Source of the DNA: Hypomesus transpacificus
Taxonomy: Eukaryota; Chordata; Actinopteri; Osmeriformes; Osmeridae
Assembly (NCBI RefSeq): GCF_021917145.1
Contig: NC_061062.1
Span: forward strand, 1,072,186 to 1,136,185
Reading direction: 5' to 3'
DNA: 64,000 bases
Positions 22,901 to 35,231 of this stretch are shown here, one piece after another. The notes below the pieces were generated by a model, which saw only the letters and a list, made by a program, of their open reading frames with translations, ran no database searches and was not told the DNA's origin. A program made the position numbers and the translations under genes. Positions within the stretch are counted from its first letter, which is position 1; every line of letters begins with the position of its first letter.

Positions 22901-25900
22901 GGGCTGAGGCCTGTGTTCCTGCAGTCAGGGCTGAGGCCTGTGTTCCTGCAGTCAGGGCTGAGGCCTGTGTTCCTGCAGTTAGGGCTGAGGCCTGTGTTCC
23001 TGCATTCAGGGCTGAGGCCTGTGTTGCCCGGCCTGTTGCTAACGATGTTTTCAGACAATAAATGTTTCACCTAACAACACTTCAGATAAACCAGGGTTCT
23101 TTGAGAGATTTTCAAGCTACAAAGTGCTTCTCCGGCACCACAGATGCTCTGACAGCGAGTCCAAAGCAGAGCTGGTGAGAGTCTGTGAATGATTGATGAT
23201 GCAAGAACAGCCAACCCGACTGCACAAACATTTAGCAGTTCTCTCGTGTACAGCTTATCCTCGCTGACCACTTACCCTGCCTTTGCCTCTGTGTCTCCTT
23301 TTGGGAGTGTCCACTTCGTAATCCTCATCGTCGTGGAACGCATCTTCCGCAGCATCCGCCTCCAGTACCCGCTGTGGGGAAAAGAGAATAATCAACGATT
23401 TAACTCTTTTATACTCTGAAATATTTATTCCGGTTTCATTTTGGAGTGTAAACAGAGCTGAGCTCCACCCTGAAGGAATGTCTGGACCCTGAGGCACCTC
23501 CACAGTGTTGTGAGGCACATCCACAGTGTTGTGAGGCACATCCACAGTGTTGTAAGGCACATTCACAGTGTTGTGAGGCACATCCACAGTGTTGTGAGGC
23601 ACATTCACAGTGTTGTGAGGCACATTCACAGTGTTGTGAGGCACATTCACAGTGTTGTGAGGCACATCCACAGTGTTGTGAGGCACATTCACAGTGTTGT
23701 GAGGCACATTCACAGTGTTGTGAGGCACATCCACAGTGTTGTGAGGCACATCCACAGTGTTGTGAGGCAGATCCACAGTGTTGTGAGGCACATCCACAGT
23801 GTTGTGAGGCACATCCACAGTGTTGTGAGGCACATTCACAGTGTTGTGAGGCACATCCACAGTGTTGTGAGGCACATCCACAGTGTTGTGAGGCACATCC
23901 ACAGTGTTGTGAGGCACATCCACAGTGTTGTGAGGCACATCCACAGTGTTGTGAGGCACATCCACAGTGTTGTGAGGCACATCCACAGTGTTGTGAGGCA
24001 GATTCACAGTGTTGTAAAGCACATTCACAGTGTTGTGAGGCACATCCACAGTGTTGTGAGGCACATCCACAGTGTTGTGAGGCACATTCACAGTGTTGTG
24101 AGGCACATTCACAGTGTTGTGAGGCACATCCACAGTGTTGTGAGGCACATCCAGTGTTGTGAGGCAGATCCACAGTGTTGTGAGGCACATCCACAGTGTT
24201 GTGAGGCACATCCACAGTGTTGTGAGGCAGATCCACAGTGTTGTGAGGCACATCCACAGTGTTGTGAGGCACATCCACAGTGTTGTGAGGCAGATTCACA
24301 GTGTTGTGAGGCAGATTCACAGTGTTGTGAGGCACATCCACAGTGTTGTGAGGCACATCCACAGTGTTGTGAGGCACACCCACAGTGTTGTGAGGCACAT
24401 CCACAGTGTTGTGAGGCACATTCACAGTGTTGTGAGGCACATCCACAGTGTTGTGAGGCACATTCACAGTGTTGTGAGGCACATTCACAGTGTTGTGAGG
24501 CACATCCACAGTGTTGTGAGGCACATCCACAGTGTTGTGAGGCACATCCACAGTGTTGTGAGGCACATCCACAGTGTTGTGAGGCACATCCACAGTGTTG
24601 TGAGGGTGGATGCAGGGAGGCAGACAGGACTGCTGCCCTGTGAACGCACATTTCAATCTCTGGGAAAGAATCCTCATCAGTATGGCTTGAGCATGCTGAA
24701 TAGTAGGGAGGCCATGACTTTGCATCAGTCTGGTTCTGGCCTGCACCCAACTACAGAAGACCATGGAATTTGTTTTACAAATCAACAGTTTCCCCTTTTC
24801 TGTTTGAATCAATATGATCGAAGAAAAATATATAAATGTATGTATACAAAACATTTATATTAAAACATTTTCTTCTTTCTGTATTTTGTTAACAGTTACA
24901 ATACTAAGGATGTAAAAGCAACACTATTAAAAGATTCCGGTTAGAAAAACTTTTCTTTGAGAACCTATGTAAACCCAGTCGGATACATGATTAGCTCAGG
25001 AAATGACTACCAAAAACAAACACACATTTTACAAGTTAGAACATGGGTTAGGGTCAGAGAAGGACCATGTGGTTTGTAATACTTCTCACTACCCTGCTCA
25101 CCAGTTTAAACTAACTAAAGCAAGGTGTTGGTATCGCCATAGCAACGAGTGTTCCAGCCTGTCTCTACAAGCCACTGGTGGGGCGTCACACACTTCCAGT
25201 TTACAGTAAACACACTCAACTATGGGGTGGTGTCAGAGCGTGCAGAGACCATCAGCACACCAGCTTTGTGCTGTACTCTACTAGCTGCCTCTTGCAGGAT
25301 CTCTCTCTGTAACTGCAACCAGGGGCAAATCTAGTTTCCCACTTTTGGGGGGGGCAATAACCCCTAGATAAAACCTATTATTTTTGCTGTGACCCAGCAA
25401 AACTAGGGGGGTCTGGGGGCATGTTCCCCCAGAATAAATGTTTGAAAAAAATATTTTTAAAATTGTGTCCTCTAGTGGTTTCTAGGAAGAGAAATTAACA
25501 CATTCACGTAATTTATTTTTTAATTATAAAAAATAAAAAAATGGGGGGGGGGGCTAATTAAACTTTTGGGGGGGCCCCAGCAAATAGGGCTAGATACGGC
25601 CATGACTACAACTTCACACGTCCTGGATGAACGGCCTACTGAAATGCGTTTTGAGAGGATATGTTGAGAGGCAGAGAATAAAAGATAAATCATTTAACAA
25701 TCGACAGGATAAAAGTACATCTCGTACAGACCATCTGGCACACACACTGATGCAAGCTACAACACAGTCATCGTACTTGCTCAGTGTTTAACTATTAACA
25801 GGGGAGTCAATCAACTGAACCAGCGAAGTCATTCAGCTGACCCTAGGCAAATATAAATGCTAGTTTTACATTTTATTCATTTAGTAGACACTTTTATCCA

Positions 25901-27946
25901 AAGCGACATACAAACAGGGGCCGGGTTTGGCTGAGGCTACATAATCTCTAGTGTTCAGAGTCAAGACAAGGTTTCTCTGCAGACTGCGCGGCTCCATCGT
26001 ACTGTCTCACCTGGATCTCTAAGAGACTCTCTTCCTCCTTCGAGTTGTTTCTCTTGTCCAGACCTTCTCCTCGTAGCAGAGCCTCCAGGGTGGTGCTCTG
26101 GTTGGGCAGGGAGTCCTTTGACATCACACCCCCATCTGGATCAAGACAAAGAACCCAGATCAGAAGCACATGCTAAGTTAACTGTAAGTTAACATAACTT
26201 CCGACTAAAATGTCACACACATCCAGCTGGAGACGTGGGAGTCATGAGAACTCTAGAGCTGCAGGAAATCAGTCCAATTTAAGCTATTTTAACCGTTTGC
26301 TTAAAATGTAACTTTATGGTAAAAAATCTAATAAATATAGGGTTGATCATCTACTGTTACAAGTTGTTTCTACAGTCTGGAATACAGCACTCATATTATA
26401 CAGTACATACTGCTTACTGTAATGCAGTATTAAAGGGACTCATTAATAATTTCTGGAGAGCTTAGCACTTAGCACATTAGAATGCTAATGCTAACAAGGG
26501 CCGGACCAGTCCCTGATTTCACACAACACGGCTAACGCTAAACTGCCTACTGGGTGACTGAACACCATGAGTGTAGCCCTACTGCAGACTGTTCCTGGGA
26601 ATCTGTAGGGGAAGGTCAGTCTGTCGATTGAGTGAACAATCCTTCCAATGTAAACACTTAATTGACGACTCCCTTTGGTGTTGAGATAATGCCAAAACAA
26701 ACAGGAGCCGGAGTGGATCAAGTGGTGGGAAACGGACCCACGTCTGTGAGGGAGTACCTTCTAGTCATCTTGTTTACTCAAGATTCACTCTCGACTGTAA
26801 GGCTCACAGTCAACCGGTAGCCTTGTGGTGTTTGAAAAGAGAACATTCTTCAAAAGCATCAACTCGTGGTTATTATCATACCTCCGCAGCCTCTCGTGTC
26901 AGTGTAGCTCACTGCACAGGCTCTCTCTCTCTCTCCCTTTCCATGTGCACTGAGCATGCCGTTGGTGAAGCAAGACTGTATGGGCGCTGGTGTAGATAAG
27001 AGGAGAGGGGGGAGGCAGCCAGGGGGGAGGCAGCTAGGGGGGAGGCAGCCAGGAGGGAGGCAGCCAAGGGGGAGGCAGCTAGGGGGGAGGCAGCTAGGGG
27101 GAGGCAGCTAGGGGGGAGGCAGCCAGGGGAAGGCAGCCAGGGGGAGGCAGCTAGGGGGGAGGCAGCCAGGGGGAGACAGCAACGGGGGTAGGCAGCCAGG
27201 GGGAGGCAGCTACGGGGGGAGGCAGCCAGAGGGGAGGCAGCTACGGGGGGAGGCAGCTACGGCGGGAGGCAGCTACGGGGGAGGCAGCCAGGGGGAGGCA
27301 GCTACGGGGGGAGGCAGCCAGGGGGGAGGCAGCCAGGGGGGAGGCAGTTAGGGGGGAGGCAGCCAGGTGTGTTTATGTGAAGGACGCTCTCTCATGCAAG
27401 CCCTCACCATTGTGTCTGCACACGTTGACTTTCAACTCTGTGACTAGACAGCCTGCCCCCAGGGAGCTGGAGGCTAAAAATAGCACAAGCTGATCCTGCA
27501 TGCAGCCTCAGTCTGCATCTCTAAATCTACATGCTGCATCTACCATCTAACATCTCCAACCTTCATCTACCAACTCCAGCCAGCCAGTCTCTACCGCCTC
27601 CAGCCAATCAGCCAGCAGAGCTCTCTGGCTCCAGACCTGCCTTAGCTACTCTGCCCAGCAACAGGAGAAGCTGCTGGTCCTGTACTGGTCCTACAAACTA
27701 GTTCTGCACTGGTCCTCCAGCCTCTGCTGGTCGCTCACACGCATGGCGTCAGGCCCAGTGACGAGGACGGTTGGTGGACGGGCGTCTCAGTACCAGGCAG
27801 AGTAAGATGTGAGAGCGCTCTGAGAACAATAGGACACTGTAGACCTGTGGTAGATGTAAGGGCCAAACAAACACTGGATTTCTTTCTACCTCTCTCTAGT
27901 TCTCCCTCTCTGACAGAGTGAGAGAGAGAGAGACACAGCAGACCAG

Positions 27947-27990
<44 letters not shown>

Positions 27991-30686
27991 TAATGTAATA
28001 CATGGAGCAGAGTGAGGGAGAGGGCAGTGTCAGAGCTTATCTGCCTGCCAGTCTGGTACGGACAAATTCCATTTCATAACGTTTATTAAATACAGTCGGT
28101 GGTGAGTCCTGTCTTTTAGCTACCAGCAGTGGGAAATGTAATTGCACATTCTGCTTCCTACCAAACAAGTTTACAGGTTCACTGAACACAACTGTTGTAT
28201 TTTTTTTTTCTCCTCCTGAAATGTGATTGATGGGCTTTTCGTTTTCCACGCCGAAAGTGAATAATGGGCTTTCAGTGAGATTACCTCAGATCATCATCAG
28301 TAATCTCAAGATGTGATGGAGTGGAAGATGAGAGCATTGGACAGTTGACACAGTAGCAGAGCAGTGCAGTAACAGGTGTGAGTGTGGTGCGTGTCATACC
28401 TAACTGCAGACCACACAGGCCAAGGCGAGGATCCATAGAGGTGTGAAGCCGCCTCTTCTTCCTCCAGCAGCGCGCTGGGTACGTATACATCTGCCCTGCA
28501 GCCACTCCTGCACACACACACACACACACACAGTTTCACCACGAGCAGTTTACACCTCAAAGCACAAGGCCTTAGGGGCTCACAGTGTACAGCCTAACTT
28601 ACTGTACACTGTTAAACACATGCTGCATTATCATAGGGACTAGACCTAAAGCCCTAGACTTGTGACGTCTGTGCTGGACTGTTCTGGTTGGGTTTGTTCC
28701 TGTTTCAGTGTGCTGGGTCGCCCTCTCTTATACCTGAGTGTTCTAGATGTTTCCCTGCTCGAACACACCTGCTTCAAATGAAAGGGTAGTTTATCAAGCT
28801 CAGTAGTAGCCTGATAACGACTGTTCCTTTGAATGATGTGTGTTGGAGTAGGGAAACATCTCCAACACGCACCTGGGTCCTGACGACCAGGGAGGAGAGA
28901 GGTTGCCAGGTGACAGGAGTGGAAACATCTAGAACAGGGGTGTTCAGTCAGGGTCCACTGTCAATCAGGAGAATCAGGGTCCCCCTGATTCAAATGAATA
29001 GGACTTATCAGGCTTCCACAGAGCTGGATAACAACCCATTCATTAGAATCAATGAAGGTGTTGGAGCAGGGAATGCAGGACAGTGGACCCTGAGGACCAG
29101 GATTGAACAGGACCAGGATTGAAGAGGACCAGGGTTGACGCCCGGTGTACCCACCAGGGCTGCGATGGTGGCGCTCCATCCAGATGTAGCAGTTGTTCTG
29201 AGCCACGCCAGTCTGGGAGTCCAGGAAGGGCAGCCGGACGCTGCGCTCGGCGCACAGCCGGGCGTTGTAGCTGCGGCACTGCTCAATGGCATCCTGGTAG
29301 AACTGGTCACCCAACCTGCAGGCCACCAGGAGGATGAAAGGTTAGCCAGGCTGCAGGCCACCAAGAGGACGAGAGGTTAGCCAGGCTGCAGGCCACCAAG
29401 AGGACGAGAGGTTAGCCAGGCTGCAGGCCACCAGGAGGACGAGAGGTTAGCCAGGCTGTCGGGGGCACAAGAGAGGACCTCTTCCTGTCTTGGACTTCAT
29501 ATACAATGTCTTAACAAGGCCCAAAACAAGGAATATTTAGGAGTACAGATTTGGAGTTCTGGTAGGAGCCAGAATGCCAAACATCCCAAAGAAACATGAG
29601 CTCTTCACACATTCTTCAAAGAACAGTAACACATGTCAACTCTCTGACCCTTCTAATACTCATAAACAACCAGGGATGCAGGGTCAAAGACCACTCCATT
29701 AGCAGTCAGCCTGGATGGAAATCAGAATAAGGGTTGACCTGCAATCAAAGTTAATCAATGGGACAAACAGTGTCTGATAATAAGCCCATCATCCTCCAAT
29801 CAGAGAGACGGGGGCTGAATGTAACTGTTGTGACGCTTTGCCGAGATGACTTTCAAGCTGTCACAACCTCGGGGTCCAGGGCTGGGTCACATGACTGACT
29901 CCACACAGTGAGCTATGGCTGCTATTTAGGGAATGAATCAATGAGGGTGACGATTAAGCCAGAGTATCAAAATGTAGAGAGCCTGTTGGAATAGGAGTCG
30001 TACCACTAACATCTATCTACACTGTACAGATTTAGGCCACAAACGATCATGATGTATTTGAGATGAATGGATTGCGATGGTTGATCAGAGGGTTGCCAGT
30101 TCTGGTGCGTGCTGGTTAGTGCTGCTGCTCAGTGCCAGGGCCATTTGGCAGCCCCTGGGGGCATTACTGTTAATATTCACTGTGAAAGGGGGAAGGAGAT
30201 TTCACATTCACAGGCTCCATTCCTGCCACACGCCCAATATGGTAATTAGCCTTCCTAATTAATCTCTGCAGAGCCTGAAGCAACGAGACAGGTTTTAATT
30301 TGCCTATATCAAAGCAGGAACAGGCTAATGCAGCACCTAAAACAATGGCAGCGTCCTACCTAACGACAGAACTGCTCTGTTGGACGTTGTTAGGTGGGCC
30401 GAACCACTCGGGACACTATTGGTTCCACAGGAAATAGCAGCACACAGAGGTAGTTAATATCTGTAACGTAGCAAGATGTCGATATAATAAATGTCCTCCA
30501 CATGTTCCAAATTACAATATTAGCAGGCGGCCATTTTGAAAGAGCATTAATGAGCTGTTGTAGACACAGCTCACGGTCTCGACTCAAACCTAGCTGGTCT
30601 GGAACCAGGCAGGAATGCTGCGAGCTGTAAAATGCATATCAGCCTTATTTTACTCTCTCTCTCTCCCTCTCTCTCTTTCTCTCTCT

Positions 30687-30723
<37 letters not shown>

Positions 30724-33700
30724 ATTAGACCATTTCCAGCAGATAAACAGACATGTTTGGAATGTTGTCCTTCACAGAGGGAAGCTCTGCGGGTGATACA
30801 AAGACACAGTGTTGGAGGATTCTGGGAGACGGACACAGCATGTTCATGTGATTGGGAAGAGCACACAGACCCAGGCCCACATCGCAGGGAGAGACAGACA
30901 GGAGAGAGACAGACAGGAGTGAGAGACAGACAGGAGTGAGAAACAGACAGGATTGAGACAGACAGGAGAGAGACAGACAGGAGAGAGACAGACAGGAGAG
31001 AGGCAGACAGGAGAGAGGCAGACAGGAGTGAGACAGACAGGAGTGATACAGACAGGAGTGAGACATACAGGAGTGAGAGACAGACAGGAGTGAGAGACAG
31101 ACAGGAGAGAGACATACAGGTGTGAGACAGACAGGAGTGAGAGACGGACAGGAGTGAGAGACAGACAGGAGTGAGAGACAGACAGGAGTGAGAGACAGAC
31201 AGGTGTGAGACAGACAGGAGTGAGAGACAGACAGGAGTGAGACAGACAGGAGTGAGACATACAGGACTGAGAGACAGACAGGAGTGAGACAGACAGGAGT
31301 GAGAGACAGACAGGAGTGAGAGATGCAGAGAAAGACACATGAGACAGACTCGAGTGTTTAACTTCCAAAAATGTTTCAGACCAAAGCTACCTTGTCAGTT
31401 GAAATATAAAGATGTCAAAAAGAAGAACAAAGTTAATGTCTGAGACCATAAAAAGATCCAACTCCTGTTTCAAGGAAATAAACAGGAAGGAGTTTTAAAC
31501 TATGAGTAAATACCATACACCATCCCACAGACCTACATGGCAACACCAACACGTTCCCAGACAGTCATTTACCCCAAAACACACTGCCAGACTGATCGCC
31601 ACGTGTTTACATGACAGGACAACCAATCCTGTTTACTTCCTCATTCTGGCTGGGCTTAAGTAGTCCTGGAACCATGCTAAAGCAACACTCAGAGAGCAGC
31701 TTCATGTCCTTGCAAATGTTGCGGGCTCACTCTACACAACACAGAAAGTGTTCAGGGGAATCGAGACCACTTGAGTCAAAGGGTGACTGCAGGACGAGAC
31801 TCTCAGGGGTTCCCCACTGAGGGGAAGAAAAAACCAACAACCAGTAAAAGTCACGTTGAAATCTCACCTCTGTCCTCAAGTAACTCTTCCTGCTCTAGAG
31901 AAACTGTCTCTGTTCCACAGTAACTGTCTCTCTGTTCCACAGTAACTGTCTCTCTGTTCCACAGTAACTGTCTCTGTTCCACAGTAACTATCTCTCTGTT
32001 CCACAGTAACTATCTCTCTGTTCCACAGTAACTGTCTCTCTGTTCCACAGTAACTGTCTCTGTTCCACAGTAACTATCTCTCTGTTCCACAGTAACTGTC
32101 TCTCTGTTCCACAGTAACTGTCTCTCTGTTCCACAGTAACTGTCTCTGTTCCACAGTAACTGTCTCTCTGTTCCACAGTAACTGTCTCTCTGTTCCACAG
32201 TAACTGTCTCTGTTCCACAGTAACTGTCTCTCTGTTCCACGGTAACTGTCTCTCTGTTCCACAGTAACTGTCTCTCTGTTCCACAGTAACTGTCTCTCTG
32301 TTCCACAGAAACTGTCTCTGTTCCACAGTAACTGTCTCTCTGTTTCACAGAAACTGTCAGGATGTCTCTTGTGAGGGGGCGTTGCCCAGAGCAGCAGTGT
32401 CTGTGTACTAGGTGACACGTCTCTCTGACACTCCGGATGAGTGAGGAGTCTAACAGGCCAGAAGGTGAAATAACCGTCTGTCCCACACCTCTCCTCTCCT
32501 CCGCCCCCCAACTCAGGGGCAAGACATTGAAGTGGTCTCAGCGCTGTTCCAAGGCTGTGAAGAACCAGAGCAAACCAGAAACAGACACAGCATGTGCAAA
32601 GCCTCAGGTATCTGGAAGGCCCAGGCTGACAGCTACAGATGTGTGTGTTTGTGATGTGGCCAGAGGGGCAGGGAAGGGGACAAAGACATGTCTTGTGGCC
32701 GCTAGGGCCCCACTATCAGTGTGCTCCTGTCAACGGTCTGGGCTGTTATGTCAACTGTCACAAGCTCGCTAGAAGTGCTCAAACATATTTTGTATACTTG
32801 CAACTAACAGTTTCCATACAGTTGTGCAGGAATGTATATTCAGTCAAATCAGAAGTTGAGCACCCTTTTGCACTCAAAAGTTGTATTATCCTCTCCAGTG
32901 ACAACAAACAGTATTGTAACACATGTCTTACGTGGAAATACGATTCGCGAAACAAGTTATTTTTAATAACAGCTTTTTTTCTCCCTCCTCTGTTGTAGTA
33001 AAGCAGCCATCTTGTATCTGTGCAGGTGCATGGCTTCTTCACAGGAAGTGCTGCTGTACCACAGTGAGGAGGGCCCACAGAAAGCGACTGCATCCTGACA
33101 ACAAGCTGCTGATTACAGGCATCAGCGTGACACAGCCAGGGTGAGGGTAGGAGGAAAAGCAGACCCTACACCTCCACACTGCAGCTCTCAGACCAACGCA
33201 TACTGCCTGCCTCTCTCACACAGCACAACCAACAACACAACACAGGGGGAACATTGGAGAGGGGAATTTACCATTTAAAAAGCTGTTTACATTGTTCCCC
33301 TCTCTCCCTCCTTCTCTCGAATGGAAGAATGCGTAGAAGGCCTCACATAGAGATTCAAACGCACACAAAAGGAAGCATTTTTCCTAGACCAACCCAACAC
33401 CAAACTCAAAACGACCACTGAATTATCTCAAGGGAGCCACGGAACAGGGTCGGACTGGCCCCACGTGAGCAGTATCCAATTAGTGCCAAGTGCGCCTAAT
33501 TATAATCTGACAAACGTGTGAAACGAAGTCAGAAACCCGAGACAGTGGCTAATTATAGCAGATTGAAACACTCCATTAAGCACAGTTTATAGCAAGGAGA
33601 CATTCCACATCAGAATGCTAAGATCTCTGAGAGATGAAAGGTGTTTGACATTCGATTCTACGGGGGCTGTGATCCAGCTGGAGGGTAAGGTGCTTTAAGA

Positions 33701-35158
33701 GAAAATACGCCTAAATCCCGTGAGATTGTGAAAAGGCAGCAAGTCACCCAGACAGGGACAGAGTCGTGAGCGAGGCAGGATGAGCGAGGCAGGAGGAGCG
33801 AGGCATGAGGAGCGAGGCAGGAGGAGCGAGGCAGGAGGAGCGAGGCAGGAGGAGCGAGGCAGGAGGAGGGTACATGAGCAGCGTGGAGGTGGACTCCCCA
33901 CTCTTATCCTGCATTCAGAAATATAAAGACCCATCAACAACAGCAACAGTGTGTGTGTGTGTGTGTGTGTGGTGGTGTGTGTGTGTGTGGTAGTGTGTGG
34001 TGGTGGTGTGTGTGTGTGTGGTAGTGTGTGTGTGTGTGTGTGGTATGTGTGTGTATAGGCTGGAGCCCCCTCCCCTGCCCCTGTTGGGACCACGGGGGGG
34101 CCAGGGTACCTATGTAGAGCAGCAGATGGGGCTACTGCGTGTGACCCACACTTCCTCACTGTCGGAGCATCTCCTGACAGATGGGACCTGGATCCCGGAC
34201 CCAGCTAATCTGCACCACTCCTACACTTAAAGGCACAGGAAGTTACAGCCTGCCTCACACTTCACCTCCACCATCATACCGCACCGTTCACGAGGCCACA
34301 GTGGGATTGTTGTGCCTGCTTTATTGACAAGCGTAGAGGGTGTTCATTGTAAAGCTATGTACCAGTAAGCAGTTCTGCCTTCCAGTCTAAGGTAACACCA
34401 GGCCTAGAGAAAACACTGGCTAGAACAAAGGGTAAATTCTGTATCTCTGGTATTTGTTTTTCTTCGTGCGCACCGGATACAATGCTGTAGAATTGGATGC
34501 AAGTAGAAAGAACCGTTGTTTCACAGAAAGGTTTTTTTTTTTTTTCGAAACAGCGCTCAAAATACTGTCACTTTTTCGGAAGGCAAATTCAAAATGCCTC
34601 CTCCCTTGTTTTACCGGGTCCTGACCACATCTGCGCTCGAGGAGCTAAAGTTGACATGTCGACTATCCACACCAACTGTAAATGACTCTTGGAATGTCAA
34701 ATGTTATTCTGCAGATATCGGCCTTTAACCTTAATCTACCCCTTCACGTGCAATTTGCTTTAAATCATCCCGGTTACAGTGCAAGGCTTTTGTTCAGACT
34801 TTGTAGGCTATTCTAGTTATTTGGAAACCGGAATAAAAATCGGTCTGATGGTTTAGAGTCAATTTGGAATAAAAAGCACCATGCAGTCGAAATTGCATGA
34901 TACACATGTCGGAGAAAAATGTTAAGTCATGACTGTCAAATAAAAACTAAGCAGGCTACTTTGGAGAATGGACTATGCAAGTAGAAAGGCAATAAATGCA
35001 ACGACAGTTCAACCAGTCATTTGTATAGTCTTGAATTTTGTAATTTGGCCGATTAGCCTACTTACAAACTAGACATTGGAAACAAAGTAACAGTATAGAA
35101 TTCCAGCAATTTGTCAAATTACTTACGCTTTTAGTGGATTCTGAATGACAGCCGCCAT
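19999..35158 (-). CDS. dpf3: D4/zinc and PHD finger protein 3, DPF3a-like form
   Basis: Role (family knowledge): subunit of the BAF (SWI/SNF) chromatin remodeller, important in heart and muscle. Nine exons on the minus strand, phases consistent: 35158-35127 ([13 protein letters not shown]), 29315-29155, 28507-28400, 26135-26011, 23371-23276, 22439-22376, 21239-21105, 20671-20552, 20153-19999 (TAG). Total 331 residues; human DPF3a has about 357. Residues 11-85 are the Requiem/DPF N-terminal domain ([45 protein letters not shown]). Residues 143-175 are acidic, then basic. A Krueppel-type C2H2 finger is at about 190-215 ([20 protein letters not shown]). Residues 255-280 hold only the first half of PHD1 (CSNC...CDAC). 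The tail ([16 protein letters not shown] then EDDDLEEL) matches the DPF3a-specific C terminus, not the double PHD of DPF3b. Exons for the latter were not found. Assignment is strong; completeness of the isoform set is uncertain. Confidence 0.9.
20270..20470. mobile_element. tRNA-SINE-like teleost repeat
   Basis: GACAGGCAGGGAGAGAGGAA, then GGGGACATGCAGCACAGGAC, then GGATTCAAACCCAGGTTGCT. The last part resembles a degenerate tRNA B-box (GGTTCGAATCC-like). It lies in the dpf3 intron between exons 8 and 9. Family from memory of the motif. Confidence 0.55.
22787..23030. repeat. Minisatellite, 27-bp unit, 9 copies
   Basis: Units of GTCAGGGCTGAGGCCTGTGT followed by TCCTGCA, in the dpf3 intron between exons 5 and 6. 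On the minus strand each unit carries a TGCAGG. Confidence 0.92.
23498..24606. repeat. Minisatellite, 21-bp unit, about 53 copies
   Basis: About 1.1 kb of GTTGTGAGGCACATCCACAG plus T, with ATCC/ATTC and CAC/CAG variants and one 2-bp deletion near 24150. It lies in the dpf3 intron and begins about 125 bases upstream of exon 5. The minus-strand open frames of 339-472 residues (HNTVDVP type) arise from the multiple-of-three period. Confidence 0.95.
25319..25606. mobile_element. Non-autonomous DNA transposon (MITE-like)
   Basis: The left end GGGGCAAATCTAG and the right end CTAGATACGGCC form imperfect inverted repeats. The interior is G/C-run-rich (TTTTGGGGGGGG, GGGGGCATGTTCCCCCAG) around AT-rich DNA. 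Such elements are common in fish introns. dpf3 intron. Confidence 0.55.
25861..25920. mobile_element. Fragment of the same repeat family as at 4930-5123
   Basis: Contains CATTTAGTAGACACTTTTAT and CCAAAGCGACATACAA, a diverged copy of the CATTTAGCAGACGC...AGCGACTTACA core. dpf3 intron. Confidence 0.65.
27001..27366. repeat. Minisatellite, about 16-bp unit, about 22 copies
   Basis: Units of GGGGGGAGGCAGCCAG / GGGGGGAGGCAGCTAC with variable G-run length. dpf3 intron. Confidence 0.88.
27948..27989. repeat. (GT)n microsatellite
   Basis: Pure GT tract of about 20 dinucleotides in a dpf3 intron. Shorter CA tracts occur near 28509-28531. Confidence 0.9.
29312..29456. repeat. 35-bp minisatellite carrying copies of the dpf3 exon 2 acceptor
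   Basis: Four tandem units of GGCTGCAGGCCACCAAGAGG plus ACGAGAGGTTAGCCA. The first begins at the exon 2 3' splice site (29315/29316). On the minus strand each unit reads GCTAACCTCTCGTCCTC then TGGTGGCCTGCAG, which is a branch-point-like, pyrimidine-rich and CAG acceptor arrangement. Confidence 0.9.
30655..30722. repeat. (CT)n tract
   Basis: Near-pure CT dinucleotides in dpf3 intron 1. Confidence 0.85.
30885..31325. repeat. Tandem GAGACAGACAGGAGTGA repeats, 16-20 bp
   Basis: About 25 irregular copies of an ACAGACAGGAGTGAGAG-type unit in dpf3 intron 1. Overlapping minus-strand open frames (LSVSHSC-rich) are artefacts. Confidence 0.9.
31895..32348. repeat. Minisatellite, 20/22-bp units, about 21 copies
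   Basis: Units of TTCCACAGTAACTGTCTCTC with or without an extra TG, giving mixed 20 and 22-bp spacing. dpf3 intron 1. Confidence 0.92.
33764..33868. repeat. 14-bp minisatellite, about 7 copies
   Basis: GAGCGAGGCAGGAG units, followed at about 33948-34055 by a GT/GGT microsatellite. dpf3 intron 1. Confidence 0.88.
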
Positions 35159-35230
35159 TTTGCTACAATGTAACGCAATATGAGCGTCTTGCAGTTCTGA
35201 GGGAAACCTACGAAAAAGCAACCAATCAGA
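35127..35230 (-). promoter_or_regulatory. dpf3: dpf3 first exon and proximal promoter elements
   Basis: The start codon lies in CAAAATGGCGGCTGTC on the minus strand. This is a perfect YY1-type AAnATGGCGGC motif overlapping the ATG, a common layout in vertebrate housekeeping-like promoters. A CCAATCAGAG box is at 35222-35231 on the plus strand, about 65 bases upstream. No TATA box was seen. The transcription start is not determined. Confidence 0.45.
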
Positions 35231-35231
35231 G

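Noticed and set aside
23498..24606. Regular direct repeats that might suggest a CRISPR array
   Set aside because: Units are directly tandem with no unique spacers, and the DNA is vertebrate nuclear sequence.
23255..24863. Open frames of 234-472 residues on both strands
   Set aside because: Product of the 21-bp minisatellite in a dpf3 intron; no domain signature, and several frames are open at once.
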